Below, piece after piece: positions 1-8,575 of a stretch of 64,000 bases of DNA. The notes beneath the pieces were generated by a model. That model did not search any database and was not told the origin of the DNA. It saw nothing but the letters and a program-made list of their open reading frames with translations. This stretch comes from Lentisalinibacter sediminis (GTDB taxonomy: Bacteria > Pseudomonadota > Gammaproteobacteria > Steroidobacterales > Woeseiaceae). The position numbers and the translations under genes are program-made. Numbering within the stretch: position 1 is the stretch's first letter; every line of letters begins with the position of its first letter. The stretch covers positions 62,001 through 126,000 of the forward strand of contig NZ_JAPDRF010000004.1 in NCBI RefSeq assembly GCF_040706615.1. The letters are read 5' to 3'.

Positions 1-630
1 GTGCAGCAGGGGCCACCAGCGGCTCTCGCCGTGGGTGCCGGAGTTGAAATAGGGGCTCAGCACCATCTCGCCGAAGTCGATGCCGTTCTTGATCTCCCAG
101 CCGGAATCGACGTTCCAGCGCTCCGGGTACTGCTGCAGGGAGGCGGTGCCGATGGCGGTGAGGATGTCGCCGTCGGCCAGGGCCACCGTGGTGGGGTACC
201 AGCGGCCGCCGGACTCCATGTTCTCGATCTGCAGCCACTCGTCGTCGCGGAAATCGAAGATGCTGGTCCAGGGGCTGTTCGTCTGATTACGGCCGCCGTT
301 CACGAATACGCGCCCGTCTTCCAGCATGGCCAGGTGAGCGCAGAACATGTTGTGACCTTCGTGGAAGAGCTCGACGAACTCGCCGGTCTCGGGGTCCCAG
401 GTGGCGCTGTAGGTCTGCTCGGTGGTCGGCCAGGTCTCGCGCTCGGAGCCCGACCAGGTCAGGATCCGACCGTCGGGGAGATTGGCCGCGGAGACCGCGA
501 TGTGCGGCCAGTCCATGACGGGGCCCCACTGGCCGCCGTCAGCGGGATCCTCCGGCCCGGCTTGAAGGAAACCCGGCGCTACAAGCGCCAGGAAGAACGA
601 GAAGACGCCAACGCGGCCACTTGCTGTCAC
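1..630 (-). CDS. Copper radical oxidase (GlxA/galactose oxidase-like), C-terminus beyond window
   Basis: Partial gene of 210 visible codons that runs off the left edge, read from a GTG at 630; a G-rich stretch about 10 nt upstream could be the ribosome site. The N-terminus has a signal-peptide look (VFSFFLALVAPGFLQA). A kelch-propeller start follows. Two diagnostic motifs of galactose oxidase/GlxA are present: GHNMFC with Cys97, and GGRWYPTT with Tyr145. Their spacing of 48 residues fits the Cys-Tyr pair that is cross-linked in this family (Cys228/Tyr272 in galactose oxidase). The axial Tyr and the two His copper ligands would lie in the missing part. Family members oxidise primary alcohols or aldehydes to yield H2O2; in Streptomyces, GlxA acts on a cell-surface glycan. 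Substrate here is unknown. It lies 153 bp downstream of a di-heme MauG-like gene and has its own sigma-54-like element. Confidence 0.8.
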   Translation of the reverse strand, partial: MTASGRVGVFSFFLALVAPGFLQAGPEDPADGGQWGPVMDWPHIAVSAANLPDGRILTWSGSERETWPTTEQTYSATWDPETGEFVELFHEGHNMFCAHLAMLEDGRVFVNGGRNQTNSPWTSIFDFRDDEWLQIENMESGGRWYPTTVALADGDILTAIGTASLQQYPERWNVDSGWEIKNGIDFGEMVLSPYFNSGTHGESRWWPLLH

Positions 631-680
631 GATCCCCGACCCCCGCAGTCCATTTTTCTTGAGGCGTTTCAGGGGGCAGC

Positions 681-698
681 ATGCAAGACTCACGCCAC
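681..698 (-). promoter_or_regulatory. Putative sigma-54 (-24/-12) promoter of the copper radical oxidase gene
   Basis: Read on the minus strand the sequence is TGGCGTGAGTCTTGCAT, close to the RpoN consensus TGGCACG-N4-TTGCW. It has the invariant GG (695-696) and GC (683-684) with exactly ten bases between them. The predicted transcript would begin near 671, giving a leader of about 40 nt before the GTG at 630. The match is by eye only. Confidence 0.45.
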
Positions 699-783
699 TG
701 GGGAATTATTGCGCTGCCTTAGTGGCTTACCACAGCCCCACTGTGGAGAATGCGTAGCAGGTGTAAAGAAATCCGACGTTGAC

Positions 784-2370
784 TCAGTCCGTTTCCATGC
801 TGGTCAGCGTCCTGAGAAAGGCCGCCAGATCCTGGAGCTCAGAGTCGCTCAGGTCCAACGGAGGCAGCTCATGGTTGGACATCTCCTTGGTCGGCGGATC
901 ACGGTAGAACTGCAAAACTTCGATCAACGTTTCGAAACGCCCGTCGTGCATGTAGGGGCCCGTTTCGGCCACGTTACGGAGCGTCGGCACCTTGAATGCG
1001 CCGTTGTCGGCATGGTTCTGCGCGGCGAAGCGGTGATGCTCGCACTCTTCCCCGTCCGCGTCGCTGTATGGCCCCAGGCAGTTGAACTCGTCGACCAAGG
1101 CGGCCCGTAGTCCGACTAGACGACCGAAGTCCGGTAACTGCCCCTCGGCCGGCAAGCCGGTGCCGATATTGTTGAAGCCGAAGTTGGTGAAGTAGGAACC
1201 GTTATGGCAGCGCAGGCATTGCGTTTTCTCCGGGGACAGGAAAAGGCGCAGACCGCGTTCCTCCTGCTCGGACAGCAATGTGTCTGACTCCGATTCATCA
1301 TCGAGCGATGCCACGTACGCATCGAAGCGGCTCCGCTCCGGCTCCAAAGTGGATACGTAGCTCGCGATGATCTTGCCGACGGTCGCGAACGCCCCATTCA
1401 CCTGCCGCCGCTGGGATTCCGCGAGCCGATTCCAGCGCACCTTGTCCTCCGCTGAACCGTAAGGCCCTGCGGAATCGGGTAGTTGTTCGAGATCAGGAAC
1501 CGCGCCACCCGCCAACTCTACAAAACGATCGCGATACGCTTCGCTCGTCAACACGTAGCGCACGACCCGCGTGCGGTTGTTGTCCATCTCGCCCGGCGTC
1601 TCGATGGGCGACAGGGCCTGCGACCACACGCTGTCCCGCCGACCGTCCCAGTAGAACCAGTCGCCGTGCGCCGAACCCAGCAATGTCGGCGAATTCCGCT
1701 TGAGCTCCCGGCTGCCGAAACTCTTCTTCTTGCCGTCCGTGAAATGGAGCCGCGGATCATGGCAGGACGCGCAGGACAGATCGCCGTTCAGGCTGAGCCC
1801 GGGATCGAAGAACAGGGCCTGGCCAAGGGAGATCGCCTTCGGGCGGCCGAGAAGACGGTTGGACGGATCCTCCGGCGCTTTGCGCTTCTCCGGCAGCGTC
1901 AGCGAGCGCATCATCGCGACTTCACGGGGAGACCACTTTTCATCCGGCTCCTCGTCGACGACCGCCGGCGCGAGTGACAGCTCGAACAGGGCCTTGTCCG
2001 GCCCCGCAGGCCCGACCACGCCGACCACCAGCTCCCACTCGCCGTACATATTGAAGACCACGCCCTCGACCAGATAGACGCCGGGCTCGAGCCGCTGTGT
2101 TACGCGGGGCGCCGAAGGCAGCCCGTGGCCGTGCCCGGGCATGCCGCCGTAGAAAGCGAGCTGGGTAGGCTCTATCGGTGCCCCGTCACCGTCACGTATC
2201 TCGATCGTCCAGGCGTGGCGCTCCGCGATCGGGATATCGCCGGAGCGCGGCTGGATGACGATACGGTAGAGGCCGGCATCGGTCTGCTTTGCCAGAGGTG
2301 CGGCCGGCAACGATCCTGCCGAACCAAGCAGCAAGACCAAGCCGAGCAGGATTCCAACCAGAGAACGCAT
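784..2370 (-). CDS. Di-heme cytochrome c peroxidase/MauG-family protein with N-terminal YtkA-like domain
   Basis: 528 residues. A signal peptide (about 1-23) is followed by a YtkA/FixH-like domain (about 30-135) containing the His/Met-rich motif GGMPGHGHGLP and NMYGEWEL. Next comes a MauG/CcP domain (about 150-525) with two haem c sites, CASCH (200-204) and CLRCH (385-389), and the GPYMHDGRF motif (471-479). MauG-type enzymes use a bis-Fe(IV) state made with H2O2 to modify amino acids in partner proteins; CcP-type members reduce H2O2. The next gene downstream encodes a copper radical oxidase, whose Cys-Tyr cofactor is made oxidatively and which releases H2O2. A maturation or peroxide-removal role is therefore plausible, but inferred. 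The protein should be periplasmic. Start ATG at 2370; prsK lies 87 bp upstream on the same strand. Confidence 0.88.
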   Translation of the reverse strand: MRSLVGILLGLVLLLGSAGSLPAAPLAKQTDAGLYRIVIQPRSGDIPIAERHAWTIEIRDGDGAPIEPTQLAFYGGMPGHGHGLPSAPRVTQRLEPGVYLVEGVVFNMYGEWELVVGVVGPAGPDKALFELSLAPAVVDEEPDEKWSPREVAMMRSLTLPEKRKAPEDPSNRLLGRPKAISLGQALFFDPGLSLNGDLSCASCHDPRLHFTDGKKKSFGSRELKRNSPTLLGSAHGDWFYWDGRRDSVWSQALSPIETPGEMDNNRTRVVRYVLTSEAYRDRFVELAGGAVPDLEQLPDSAGPYGSAEDKVRWNRLAESQRRQVNGAFATVGKIIASYVSTLEPERSRFDAYVASLDDESESDTLLSEQEERGLRLFLSPEKTQCLRCHNGSYFTNFGFNNIGTGLPAEGQLPDFGRLVGLRAALVDEFNCLGPYSDADGEECEHHRFAAQNHADNGAFKVPTLRNVAETGPYMHDGRFETLIEVLQFYRDPPTKEMSNHELPPLDLSDSELQDLAAFLRTLTSMETD

Positions 2371-2457
2371 AGCGACGGATGATTGCCCTATTCGGATGCC
2401 GCACGCAAGCTCGACAGCCGCGCGGAACCTCGGAATGACATAACCGGGAGAACGACG

Positions 2458-4533
2458 CTAAAGGTCGTCGTGCGTGGTCGGCCTGTCGAGCGGAAGAACC
2501 ATCGACAGCCTGGTACCCTTCGCTACCACGCTTTCCACATGCAACTCCCCGCCGCTCGCCCGCACCGTCTCCCGCACCTGATACGCCCCGATACCCATAC
2601 CGGACGTCCCCTTGGTACTGTCGAACGGCTTGAACAGACGGGTCTCGATAAACGCCTGATCCATTCCCCGTCCGGTATCGATCACCCGGATCGCGCACTC
2701 GCCGTTGCAGGGCTCCGCGGTCACACGCACGCTCCCATCCGGCGGCGTGGCATCCTGCGCATTACGAATGGCATGGATCAGCGCCGCCAGCAGCCGCTCC
2801 CGGTCCGCCCTAATCCACAGCCGCTCCTCCCCGATCCCGGTCCGTGGCTCGGGCCTTCGATCCGCACACTGGGACACCGCTTCCATCACCAGCTTGCCCA
2901 CCTCGATGCGGCTGGCGGCCTGCATGGGCGCGCCCTGCTTCAGCTGCTCCAGCACCTTCTTCATCCGCGCGACACCGCTGTCCACCGTGCGGATGGCGTC
3001 GTCGATGAACTCCGGCTTGTCCTTGTGCTTGTGGGCGTTCTCCACCACCAGTGACTGCTGGGCGATGAGGTTCTTGAGGTCGTGCATCAGGTACGCGGTG
3101 AGCCGGTTGAAGGCCTCGAACTGGCGGCTCTCGGCCAGCTGGTATTTCTTCTGCTCCTGGTCGAGGTAGCTCGCGATCTGGCGGCCGGCGGTCTTCAGCA
3201 GATCGTGATCCTCATAATTGAGGCTGCGCGGCCGCTCGGAACGGGCGAGAGCCACAAAACCCAGCATCTGCTCCTCGCTGACCAGCGGCACGATGACCCC
3301 CGGCGGCTCGACGCCGAGCACGCCGAGATCCGCTTCCAGGCCCTCGTAGCGAGGTGGTTCGCGCCGATACTCGTCGGCGTCGATCACCCAGCCGGTCTGC
3401 TCCAGGAACCACACGAGGGAGTGGTCCACAGGAAGCGTCTCGCCCCCTGGCGCGGTATTCCAGCCGGCGCTGCAGCGGAAGCGCCCGTCCTCGCGCAGGT
3501 AGAGCACGCCGGCGGGCGCCTCCATGATGTCGCAGAGCGCCTTGATGCCGCGCTTGGTCAGCGGCAGCCCGGGGTCCTCCGGGGCGGACAGCGTATGCAT
3601 CAGCCGCAGCCACTCCTCCCGGTAGTCGTAGCGGTTGCGGAAGAAGTGCTTGCTGATGAAGACCTTGAGCCGCGCCCGGAGGCGCTCCGAGAAGACCAGC
3701 ACACCGAGGATCAGGATGGCGGCGGCAAAGAACACTACCTGCCCCGCCGGTCCCCACTCGCCCCCGAATGTATCGATGTAGTAGCCGATGGCCGCCATCA
3801 GGATGAGGTAGATACCCACGCCCATCAGGGTGGTGGTGTAGAAGACCACCTGGCGGGAGACGAAAATGCCTACGGACCAGTCCGGGTTGCGCTGGGCGGA
3901 GACGGCGATCAGCGGGACGCAGAAGGCCGCAACGATACCGCGCACACTCCAGAGCACCTCGTCGATGCGGCCGAACAGGATGGCCTGTGAGTAGAGCACG
4001 AGGTCGTAAGCGAACAGGCCGAGCAGCCCGAGGCACAGGAACTTCAGCGCCGCTCGCTGGGCCGAGCGGGCGTTACGGTAGATCTGCTCCACCATAATCA
4101 GCGCGAATAGCGACAGGCCGAGCGAGCCCGTGATTAACGCCTGACCGACGCCGGGAGACGGCATGCCGGCCGCCTCCGCAACGAACAGGCCGACGCCGCC
4201 CAACAGCACGGCGGCCGCCAGCGCGGGCCCACCGAATACCAGCACGCGGTGGCCGGCGCCGCCGCCGAGGCCGCCGGCGAATAGCGCAGAGAGGAAGACC
4301 AGCCAGGCGCCGTTCCTGAGCGTCTCGGCCAGGAAGACCTTCAGGACGGCCAGAGCCGGATCCGGCGAGATGCTGACGGCTAACGCCACGCCCCACAGCG
4401 CCGAGAATCCGGCGGCAGTGGTGAGCAACGCGCCGTGCAGCCGTCCCTGCCAGCTGGTCAGGAGCAGGAGGGTGAGGATCAGGAATGCCGCGCCAGCCAG
4501 GCCGTAGCCGATCGCAGGTAGGCTGGCCAGCAT
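2458..4533 (-). CDS. prsK: PEP-CTERM system sensor histidine kinase PrsK
   Basis: 691 residues, the usual PrsK length. The N-terminal 285 residues hold about eight or more hydrophobic segments. A GAF-like domain spans about 320-455. The dimerisation/phosphoacceptor box has HDLKNL at 484-489 (His484), and a HATPase_c domain follows with N-box LIHAIRNAQDAT, G1 box DTGRGMD and GTSGMGIGAY. PrsK partners with PrsR, a sigma-54-dependent regulator of PEP-CTERM protein genes and floc or exopolysaccharide formation in other bacteria. It is 4 bp downstream of the TIGR03013 sugar transferase, a hallmark of the exosortase-associated polysaccharide locus. No prsR follows in this window, so the partner must lie elsewhere. 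Confidence 0.93.
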   Translation of the reverse strand: MLASLPAIGYGLAGAAFLILTLLLLTSWQGRLHGALLTTAAGFSALWGVALAVSISPDPALAVLKVFLAETLRNGAWLVFLSALFAGGLGGGAGHRVLVFGGPALAAAVLLGGVGLFVAEAAGMPSPGVGQALITGSLGLSLFALIMVEQIYRNARSAQRAALKFLCLGLLGLFAYDLVLYSQAILFGRIDEVLWSVRGIVAAFCVPLIAVSAQRNPDWSVGIFVSRQVVFYTTTLMGVGIYLILMAAIGYYIDTFGGEWGPAGQVVFFAAAILILGVLVFSERLRARLKVFISKHFFRNRYDYREEWLRLMHTLSAPEDPGLPLTKRGIKALCDIMEAPAGVLYLREDGRFRCSAGWNTAPGGETLPVDHSLVWFLEQTGWVIDADEYRREPPRYEGLEADLGVLGVEPPGVIVPLVSEEQMLGFVALARSERPRSLNYEDHDLLKTAGRQIASYLDQEQKKYQLAESRQFEAFNRLTAYLMHDLKNLIAQQSLVVENAHKHKDKPEFIDDAIRTVDSGVARMKKVLEQLKQGAPMQAASRIEVGKLVMEAVSQCADRRPEPRTGIGEERLWIRADRERLLAALIHAIRNAQDATPPDGSVRVTAEPCNGECAIRVIDTGRGMDQAFIETRLFKPFDSTKGTSGMGIGAYQVRETVRASGGELHVESVVAKGTRLSMVLPLDRPTTHDDL

Positions 4534-4537
4534 GGTT

Positions 4538-5938
4538 CTAGCGGGCGCCCTTGCCCCAGAGGATGACTTCGGCGGTCTGCAGCATGATCACCAGGTCCAG
4601 CAGCAGGCTGTGGTTCTTCACGTAGTAGAGATCGTACTGCAGTTTCTCGACGGCGTCTTTTTGCGTGGCGCCATAGGGGTATTTGAGCTGGGCCCAGCCG
4701 GTGATGCCAGGCTTCACCGTGTGCCGCTCGGCATAGAACGGGACTTCCTGCTTCAATTCGCCGACGAACTCGGGGCGCTCCGGCCGCGGTCCCACGATGC
4801 TCATCTCGCCCTTGAGCACGTTGAGGAGCTGGGGCAGTTCGTCGAAGCGCATCTTGCGGAGCACCGCCCCCACTCGCGTGATACGAGGGTCGTTCTTCTC
4901 CGCCCACTTCGCCTGGCCGTCCGCCTCGGCATCTATCACCATGCTGCGGAATTTGAGGACATCGAAGGCCTCGCCGTACAGCCCGACCCGGCGCTGGCGG
5001 TAGAATACCGGCGCGCGGAGCCCGTCCTCCAGCTTGATGGCCAGCGCGCAGAGGGCCATCACCGGCAAGGCGATGATCATGGCCAGAAGGCTCACGAACA
5101 GGTCGAGGCCCCGCTTGGTCGCCCGGCGCAGCGGCGTGATGCGGAAACCGGAAGAGAAGATCATCCAGCTCGCGTTGACCAGATCGATACGGATGCGCCC
5201 CGTCTCGCGCTCGAGGAAGGCGAGCAGATCCAGGCAGTCGATGCCCCGGACCTTGCAGGCCAGCAGTTCGTCGATGGGCAGGTTACCGCGGCGGTCGTCC
5301 ATGGCGACCACGATCTCGTCCACGTTGCGCTCGCGGGCGATGGCCAGCAGCGGCTGCTCGTGGCGGATGAAGTGGTCCTTGCTGAAGACGCCGGTATCGC
5401 CCGGTGCGCCGACGTTGGCGACCACGCGGAAGCCGCGGCGGTCCGCCTTGCGGCGGATCTCCTGGATGGAAGACGCCCGCTCGCCGGCGCCATAGACCAG
5501 CGTGCGCCGGCGGAAGATGTTCTCGTCGGCGGTGCGCAGGAAGAAGTAGCGGATCGCGGACAGCCCCACGAAGGACACCAGCGCGGCGATAACCGCCACG
5601 CCCCGGGTGGGCGCGATACCCGGGAAAGCGTACCAGACGACGGCCAGCGGGAAGCCGGCCAGGATAAAGGCAACGACCAGCCGCGCCAGCGCCTCTTTGA
5701 AGTACAACCGCTGATGGAATTGATAGAGGCCCAGCGCGATGAGACAGACGCAGACGACGGCGGTCAGCACCAGCGCCTGGGACCAGATGGGCCCGTGGAT
5801 CAGCGCGTAGGCCTGGAAACTCCAGTCGAACCGCGCCCAGGCGGCAATGTACAACGACGCAAAGACCACCGCGCATTCCGCGGCAGCCAGCAGCACTACC
5901 GGCAGCCGCAGGTAGTTATTGAAGAGGCGGAGTGGCAT
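4538..5938 (-). CDS. TIGR03013-type polyprenyl-phosphate sugar-1-phosphate transferase, PEP-CTERM/XrtA associated
   Basis: 466 residues from the ATG at 5938; the reading frame is open to an ATG at 6007, but family members begin with the MxLRLFNxYL motif that starts at 5938. About four or five N-terminal membrane segments are followed by a CoA-binding-like Rossmann region (YGAGERASSI near 155-165) and the C-terminal bacterial sugar transferase domain, with KRGLDLFVSLLAM, KFRSM, KMRFDELPQLLNVL and SIVGPRPERPEF. These enzymes transfer a sugar-1-phosphate from a nucleotide sugar to undecaprenyl phosphate and so start polymer repeat-unit assembly at the inner membrane. The gene is first in a transcription unit with prsK. 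With WecA at 16 kb, the window has two different initiating enzymes. Confidence 0.93.
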   Translation of the reverse strand: MPLRLFNNYLRLPVVLLAAAECAVVFASLYIAAWARFDWSFQAYALIHGPIWSQALVLTAVVCVCLIALGLYQFHQRLYFKEALARLVVAFILAGFPLAVVWYAFPGIAPTRGVAVIAALVSFVGLSAIRYFFLRTADENIFRRRTLVYGAGERASSIQEIRRKADRRGFRVVANVGAPGDTGVFSKDHFIRHEQPLLAIARERNVDEIVVAMDDRRGNLPIDELLACKVRGIDCLDLLAFLERETGRIRIDLVNASWMIFSSGFRITPLRRATKRGLDLFVSLLAMIIALPVMALCALAIKLEDGLRAPVFYRQRRVGLYGEAFDVLKFRSMVIDAEADGQAKWAEKNDPRITRVGAVLRKMRFDELPQLLNVLKGEMSIVGPRPERPEFVGELKQEVPFYAERHTVKPGITGWAQLKYPYGATQKDAVEKLQYDLYYVKNHSLLLDLVIMLQTAEVILWGKGAR

Positions 5939-6028
5939 CAGGCCGATATGCACCGTCGCTCCCGTCAGGCGGGCATGAGCAACTGCCGATGGGATACACC
6001 GTCCCATCAGCCCATCTTATCCAATCAC

Positions 6029-6034
6029 ATTATA
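6029..6034 (-). promoter_or_regulatory. Putative -10 box (TATAAT) ahead of the sugar transferase-prsK unit
   Basis: A perfect TATAAT on the minus strand lies in the 180-bp gap before the sugar transferase. A -35 match is poor (CAACTT about 17 bp upstream). Transcription from here would start near 6022, leaving a leader of about 85 nt before the preferred ATG at 5938. Confidence 0.35.
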
Positions 6035-6189
6035 GGCCAAAGGTTTCAGCAAGTTGTGACGCATTCCACAGAATTATGTGAAATGTTTACGTTCTGCCTA
6101 TTCAGGGTAGCGGGGGTGCGTGACGGTGGGGTGAAATCGGTGCTCGAAATGCCGCCGGGACTTGAGGGCGACCCCGGCTTAGCCGATGC

Positions 6190-7209
6190 TTGTGCCCGTC
6201 CCGACCAGGCCGACTTTCCGTGCAGAAATCTCCCGCCGTTCCGCTACGCCTCCTCGCCTTAGCCGCTGCTGGCATTGTCATCCTCCTGCTCGGCCACCTG
6301 CTGCCGCTCGGCGGCCACTCCTACATCGGCCAGTCCCTGCGCGACTCCCTGCACGGCCTGGCGTTCTTCGTCTTCACGCTGATCATCTTCCGGCTAGCGC
6401 TGCCGCGATTGGGGGTGTACCGCGCCGCGCTGTTCGCAGCCGCCGCCTCGCTGCTCGCGGGCCCGGCCGGCGAACTCGCCCAGTGGCTGAACGGCCAGGA
6501 ATACTCACTGCGGGACATCGGCCAGGATGCGCTGGGCACGGCCGCCGCGCTGTGCCTGATGATCGGGCGGCACGGCCGGCGGGAGGGTCGGTTGCGGCCG
6601 GATCGGGCCCGGGCCGTGATGGCCGGCGGCACGTTTCTGCTGGTGATCGTGCTCGCGCCGGTGCTCTGGTGGACCTGGGTGCTGGCAGCCCGCGCGGCCG
6701 CGGCACCGGTGATCGCGGACTTCGAGGGGGCCTGGGAGACGGCGCTGATCACCGCCGGAGAACGAGTGGCGACGCCGGCTGGCTGGCCCGCAACCGGGGA
6801 TTACCTGTTGCGCGTGGAGACGCCGGCGCGGCGGTACGCCGGGGTGCAGTTTCGGGATCCGTATCCCCACTGGGGCGGGTTCACGGAGCTGCGCTTCGTC
6901 GCGGCCGCTGGTAACGGCGAGAGCCACAACCTGACGCTGCGCATCCACGACGAGATCCACGACAACCGCTTCGCCGACCGCTTCAACCGGACCTTCGCCA
7001 TCGGGCCGGAGCCGCGGGAGTACTGCATCCCGATGGCGGACATCGAGAACGCGCCGGACACGCGCCGCATGGACCTCGCCGCCATCGCCGGCATGACGTT
7101 CTTCCTGATCGATACGGAGGGGACGGAGGTGTTCCTGCTGGACGCAGTCCGGCTGGCTACAGGATCTTGCCCGGATTCATCAGGCCCTTCGGATCCAGCG
7201 CCGCCTTGA
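6190..7209 (+). CDS. VanZ-like membrane protein with C-terminal beta-sandwich-like domain
   Basis: Up to 339 residues. The first half is a VanZ-like integral membrane domain with about five hydrophobic segments and the family-like motif GPAGELAQW. From about residue 175 a soluble region begins with VIADFEGAWETAL and contains WGGFTELRF, LTLRIHD and CIPMADI; this looks like a galactose-binding/CBM-type beta-sandwich, but no exact family is claimed. VanZ-like proteins often sit with PEP-CTERM and exopolysaccharide genes; their biochemical role is unclear. The start is uncertain: TTG at 6190 or GTG at 6220, neither with a clear ribosome site. The 3' end overlaps the convergent FAD oxidase gene by 53 bp. 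Confidence 0.75.
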   Translation: MCPSRPGRLSVQKSPAVPLRLLALAAAGIVILLLGHLLPLGGHSYIGQSLRDSLHGLAFFVFTLIIFRLALPRLGVYRAALFAAAASLLAGPAGELAQWLNGQEYSLRDIGQDALGTAAALCLMIGRHGRREGRLRPDRARAVMAGGTFLLVIVLAPVLWWTWVLAARAAAAPVIADFEGAWETALITAGERVATPAGWPATGDYLLRVETPARRYAGVQFRDPYPHWGGFTELRFVAAAGNGESHNLTLRIHDEIHDNRFADRFNRTFAIGPEPREYCIPMADIENAPDTRRMDLAAIAGMTFFLIDTEGTEVFLLDAVRLATGSCPDSSGPSDPAPP

Positions 7210-8575
7210 TGGCGCGCATGGCGGCCAGCGCCTCCGGATCCTTGTAAGTCGCCAGTTCACCCTTCTTCAGCTTGCCGACGCCGTGCTCGGCGCTGAAGCT
7301 GCCGCCGAGCTCCGCGGCCAGGTCGTGGACGCACTTTGAGAGGTTCGCGCCGTGCTCGCGCTTGAACGCCTCGGCGTCCTCGCCGGCCGGCGCCAGCAGG
7401 TTGTAGTGCAGGTTGCCGTCGCCGATGTGGCCGTAGATGGAAAAGCGGCACTCGGCAATATCCGCCAGGCGCCTCGGCGCTTCGGCCAGGTATTCGGGGA
7501 TGCGGTCGATGGTGACGGAGACGTCGTGCTTCACCGAGCCGCCCTCGTGCTTCTCCGATTCCGGGATGGACTCGCGCAGGCGCCACAGCTGCTCGCGCTG
7601 CTGGCCGGATTCCGCGATGACGCCGTCCGTGATCTCGCCCTCCTCCATGCCGGTCATGAGGATGGCTTCGCTGACCTCGCGCAGCTGTTCGTCGCTCTGG
7701 CCGGAGGAAAGCTCCAGCAGCACGTAGTGGTCGTGGGGCTCGTCCAGCGGGTCGACCAGACCGTCGGTGTGCTGGAAGGCGAGCTCCAGCGACGGCCGGG
7801 TGACGTACTCGAAGGACGTAACGCAGTCGCCGCTCTCCCGGCGGGCGCGGCCCAGCAGCCGACAGGCGGATTCTGCGTCTTCCACCGCCAGCCAGGCCGT
7901 CTGGCGGGACTTGGGCTGGGGGAACAGCTTCAGCGTGGCGGCGGTGATGATGCCCAGCGCGCCCTCGGCGCCGCAGAAGAGCGACTTCAGGTCGAAGCCG
8001 GTGTTGTCTTTCCTGAGCCCGGTGAGACCGTGGATGGTGCGGCCGTCCGGCAGCACCACTTCCAGGCCGAGGCAGAGTTCGCGGCCGGTGCCGTAGCGCA
8101 GCACCGCCAGGCCGCCCGCGTTGGTGGCCAGCACGCCGCCGATCTCCGCGCTGCCCTCGGAGGCCATGCTCAGGGGGAACAGCAGGTCGTGCCCGGCGGC
8201 GGCTGCCTGGGCATTCGCCAACACTACGCCGGCTTCTGCCGTCATCGTGAAGCCAACGGGGTCGATCGTGCGCACTTCGCTCATGCGCGAGAGGGAGATG
8301 AGCACCTGGCCGTCGGCGTCGTCGGGCGTGGCGCCGCCGCAGTAGCCGGTGTTGCCGCCCTGGGGCACGATGCCGAGCCCGGCCTGGTAGCAGGTGGCCA
8401 TGACCTCGGCCACCTCGGCGGTGTTGGCGGGACGCACGATGAGGGCGGCCTCGCCGCGGTAGAGGCGGCGCTCGTCGATGAGGTAGCCCTCGGCGGCGGC
8501 GGCGTCCACCAGGCCTTTCGGGCCGACGATCTCGCGGATGCGGTCCAGGGCCTGTTGGCGGTCGGGATTGCCCAT
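7157..8575 (-). CDS. FAD-linked oxidase, probable D-2-hydroxyglutarate dehydrogenase
   Basis: 472 residues from an ATG at 8575 that overlaps the serA stop by one base (TGATG). It belongs to the GlcD/DLD2 FAD-binding family: PCMH FAD domain with PQGGNTGYCGG and EIGGVLATNAGG in the first 150 residues, then a C-terminal oxidase domain with GHIGDGNLHYN, SAEHGVGKLKK and the terminal GLMNPGKIL. Such enzymes oxidise D-lactate, glycolate or D-2-hydroxyglutarate. The tight coupling to serA favours D-2-hydroxyglutarate: SerA can reduce 2-oxoglutarate to D-2-hydroxyglutarate while making 3-phosphohydroxypyruvate, and the FAD enzyme would recycle it, pulling serine synthesis forward. This link has been shown in Pseudomonas; here it is inferred from gene order. 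Confidence 0.85.
   Translation of the reverse strand: MGNPDRQQALDRIREIVGPKGLVDAAAAEGYLIDERRLYRGEAALIVRPANTAEVAEVMATCYQAGLGIVPQGGNTGYCGGATPDDADGQVLISLSRMSEVRTIDPVGFTMTAEAGVVLANAQAAAAGHDLLFPLSMASEGSAEIGGVLATNAGGLAVLRYGTGRELCLGLEVVLPDGRTIHGLTGLRKDNTGFDLKSLFCGAEGALGIITAATLKLFPQPKSRQTAWLAVEDAESACRLLGRARRESGDCVTSFEYVTRPSLELAFQHTDGLVDPLDEPHDHYVLLELSSGQSDEQLREVSEAILMTGMEEGEITDGVIAESGQQREQLWRLRESIPESEKHEGGSVKHDVSVTIDRIPEYLAEAPRRLADIAECRFSIYGHIGDGNLHYNLLAPAGEDAEAFKREHGANLSKCVHDLAAELGGSFSAEHGVGKLKKGELATYKDPEALAAMRAIKAALDPKGLMNPGKIL

Noticed and set aside
1..1110. Long plus-strand ORF (369 codons) at the left edge
   Set aside because: It covers two genes with clear motifs on the minus strand and has no family motif itself; a G+C-rich shadow frame.
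2371..2457. Possible sigma-54 promoter before the MauG-like gene (CGGCTGTCGAGCTTGC on the minus strand)
   Set aside because: GG and GC are separated by eleven bases, not ten, so the essential spacing fails.
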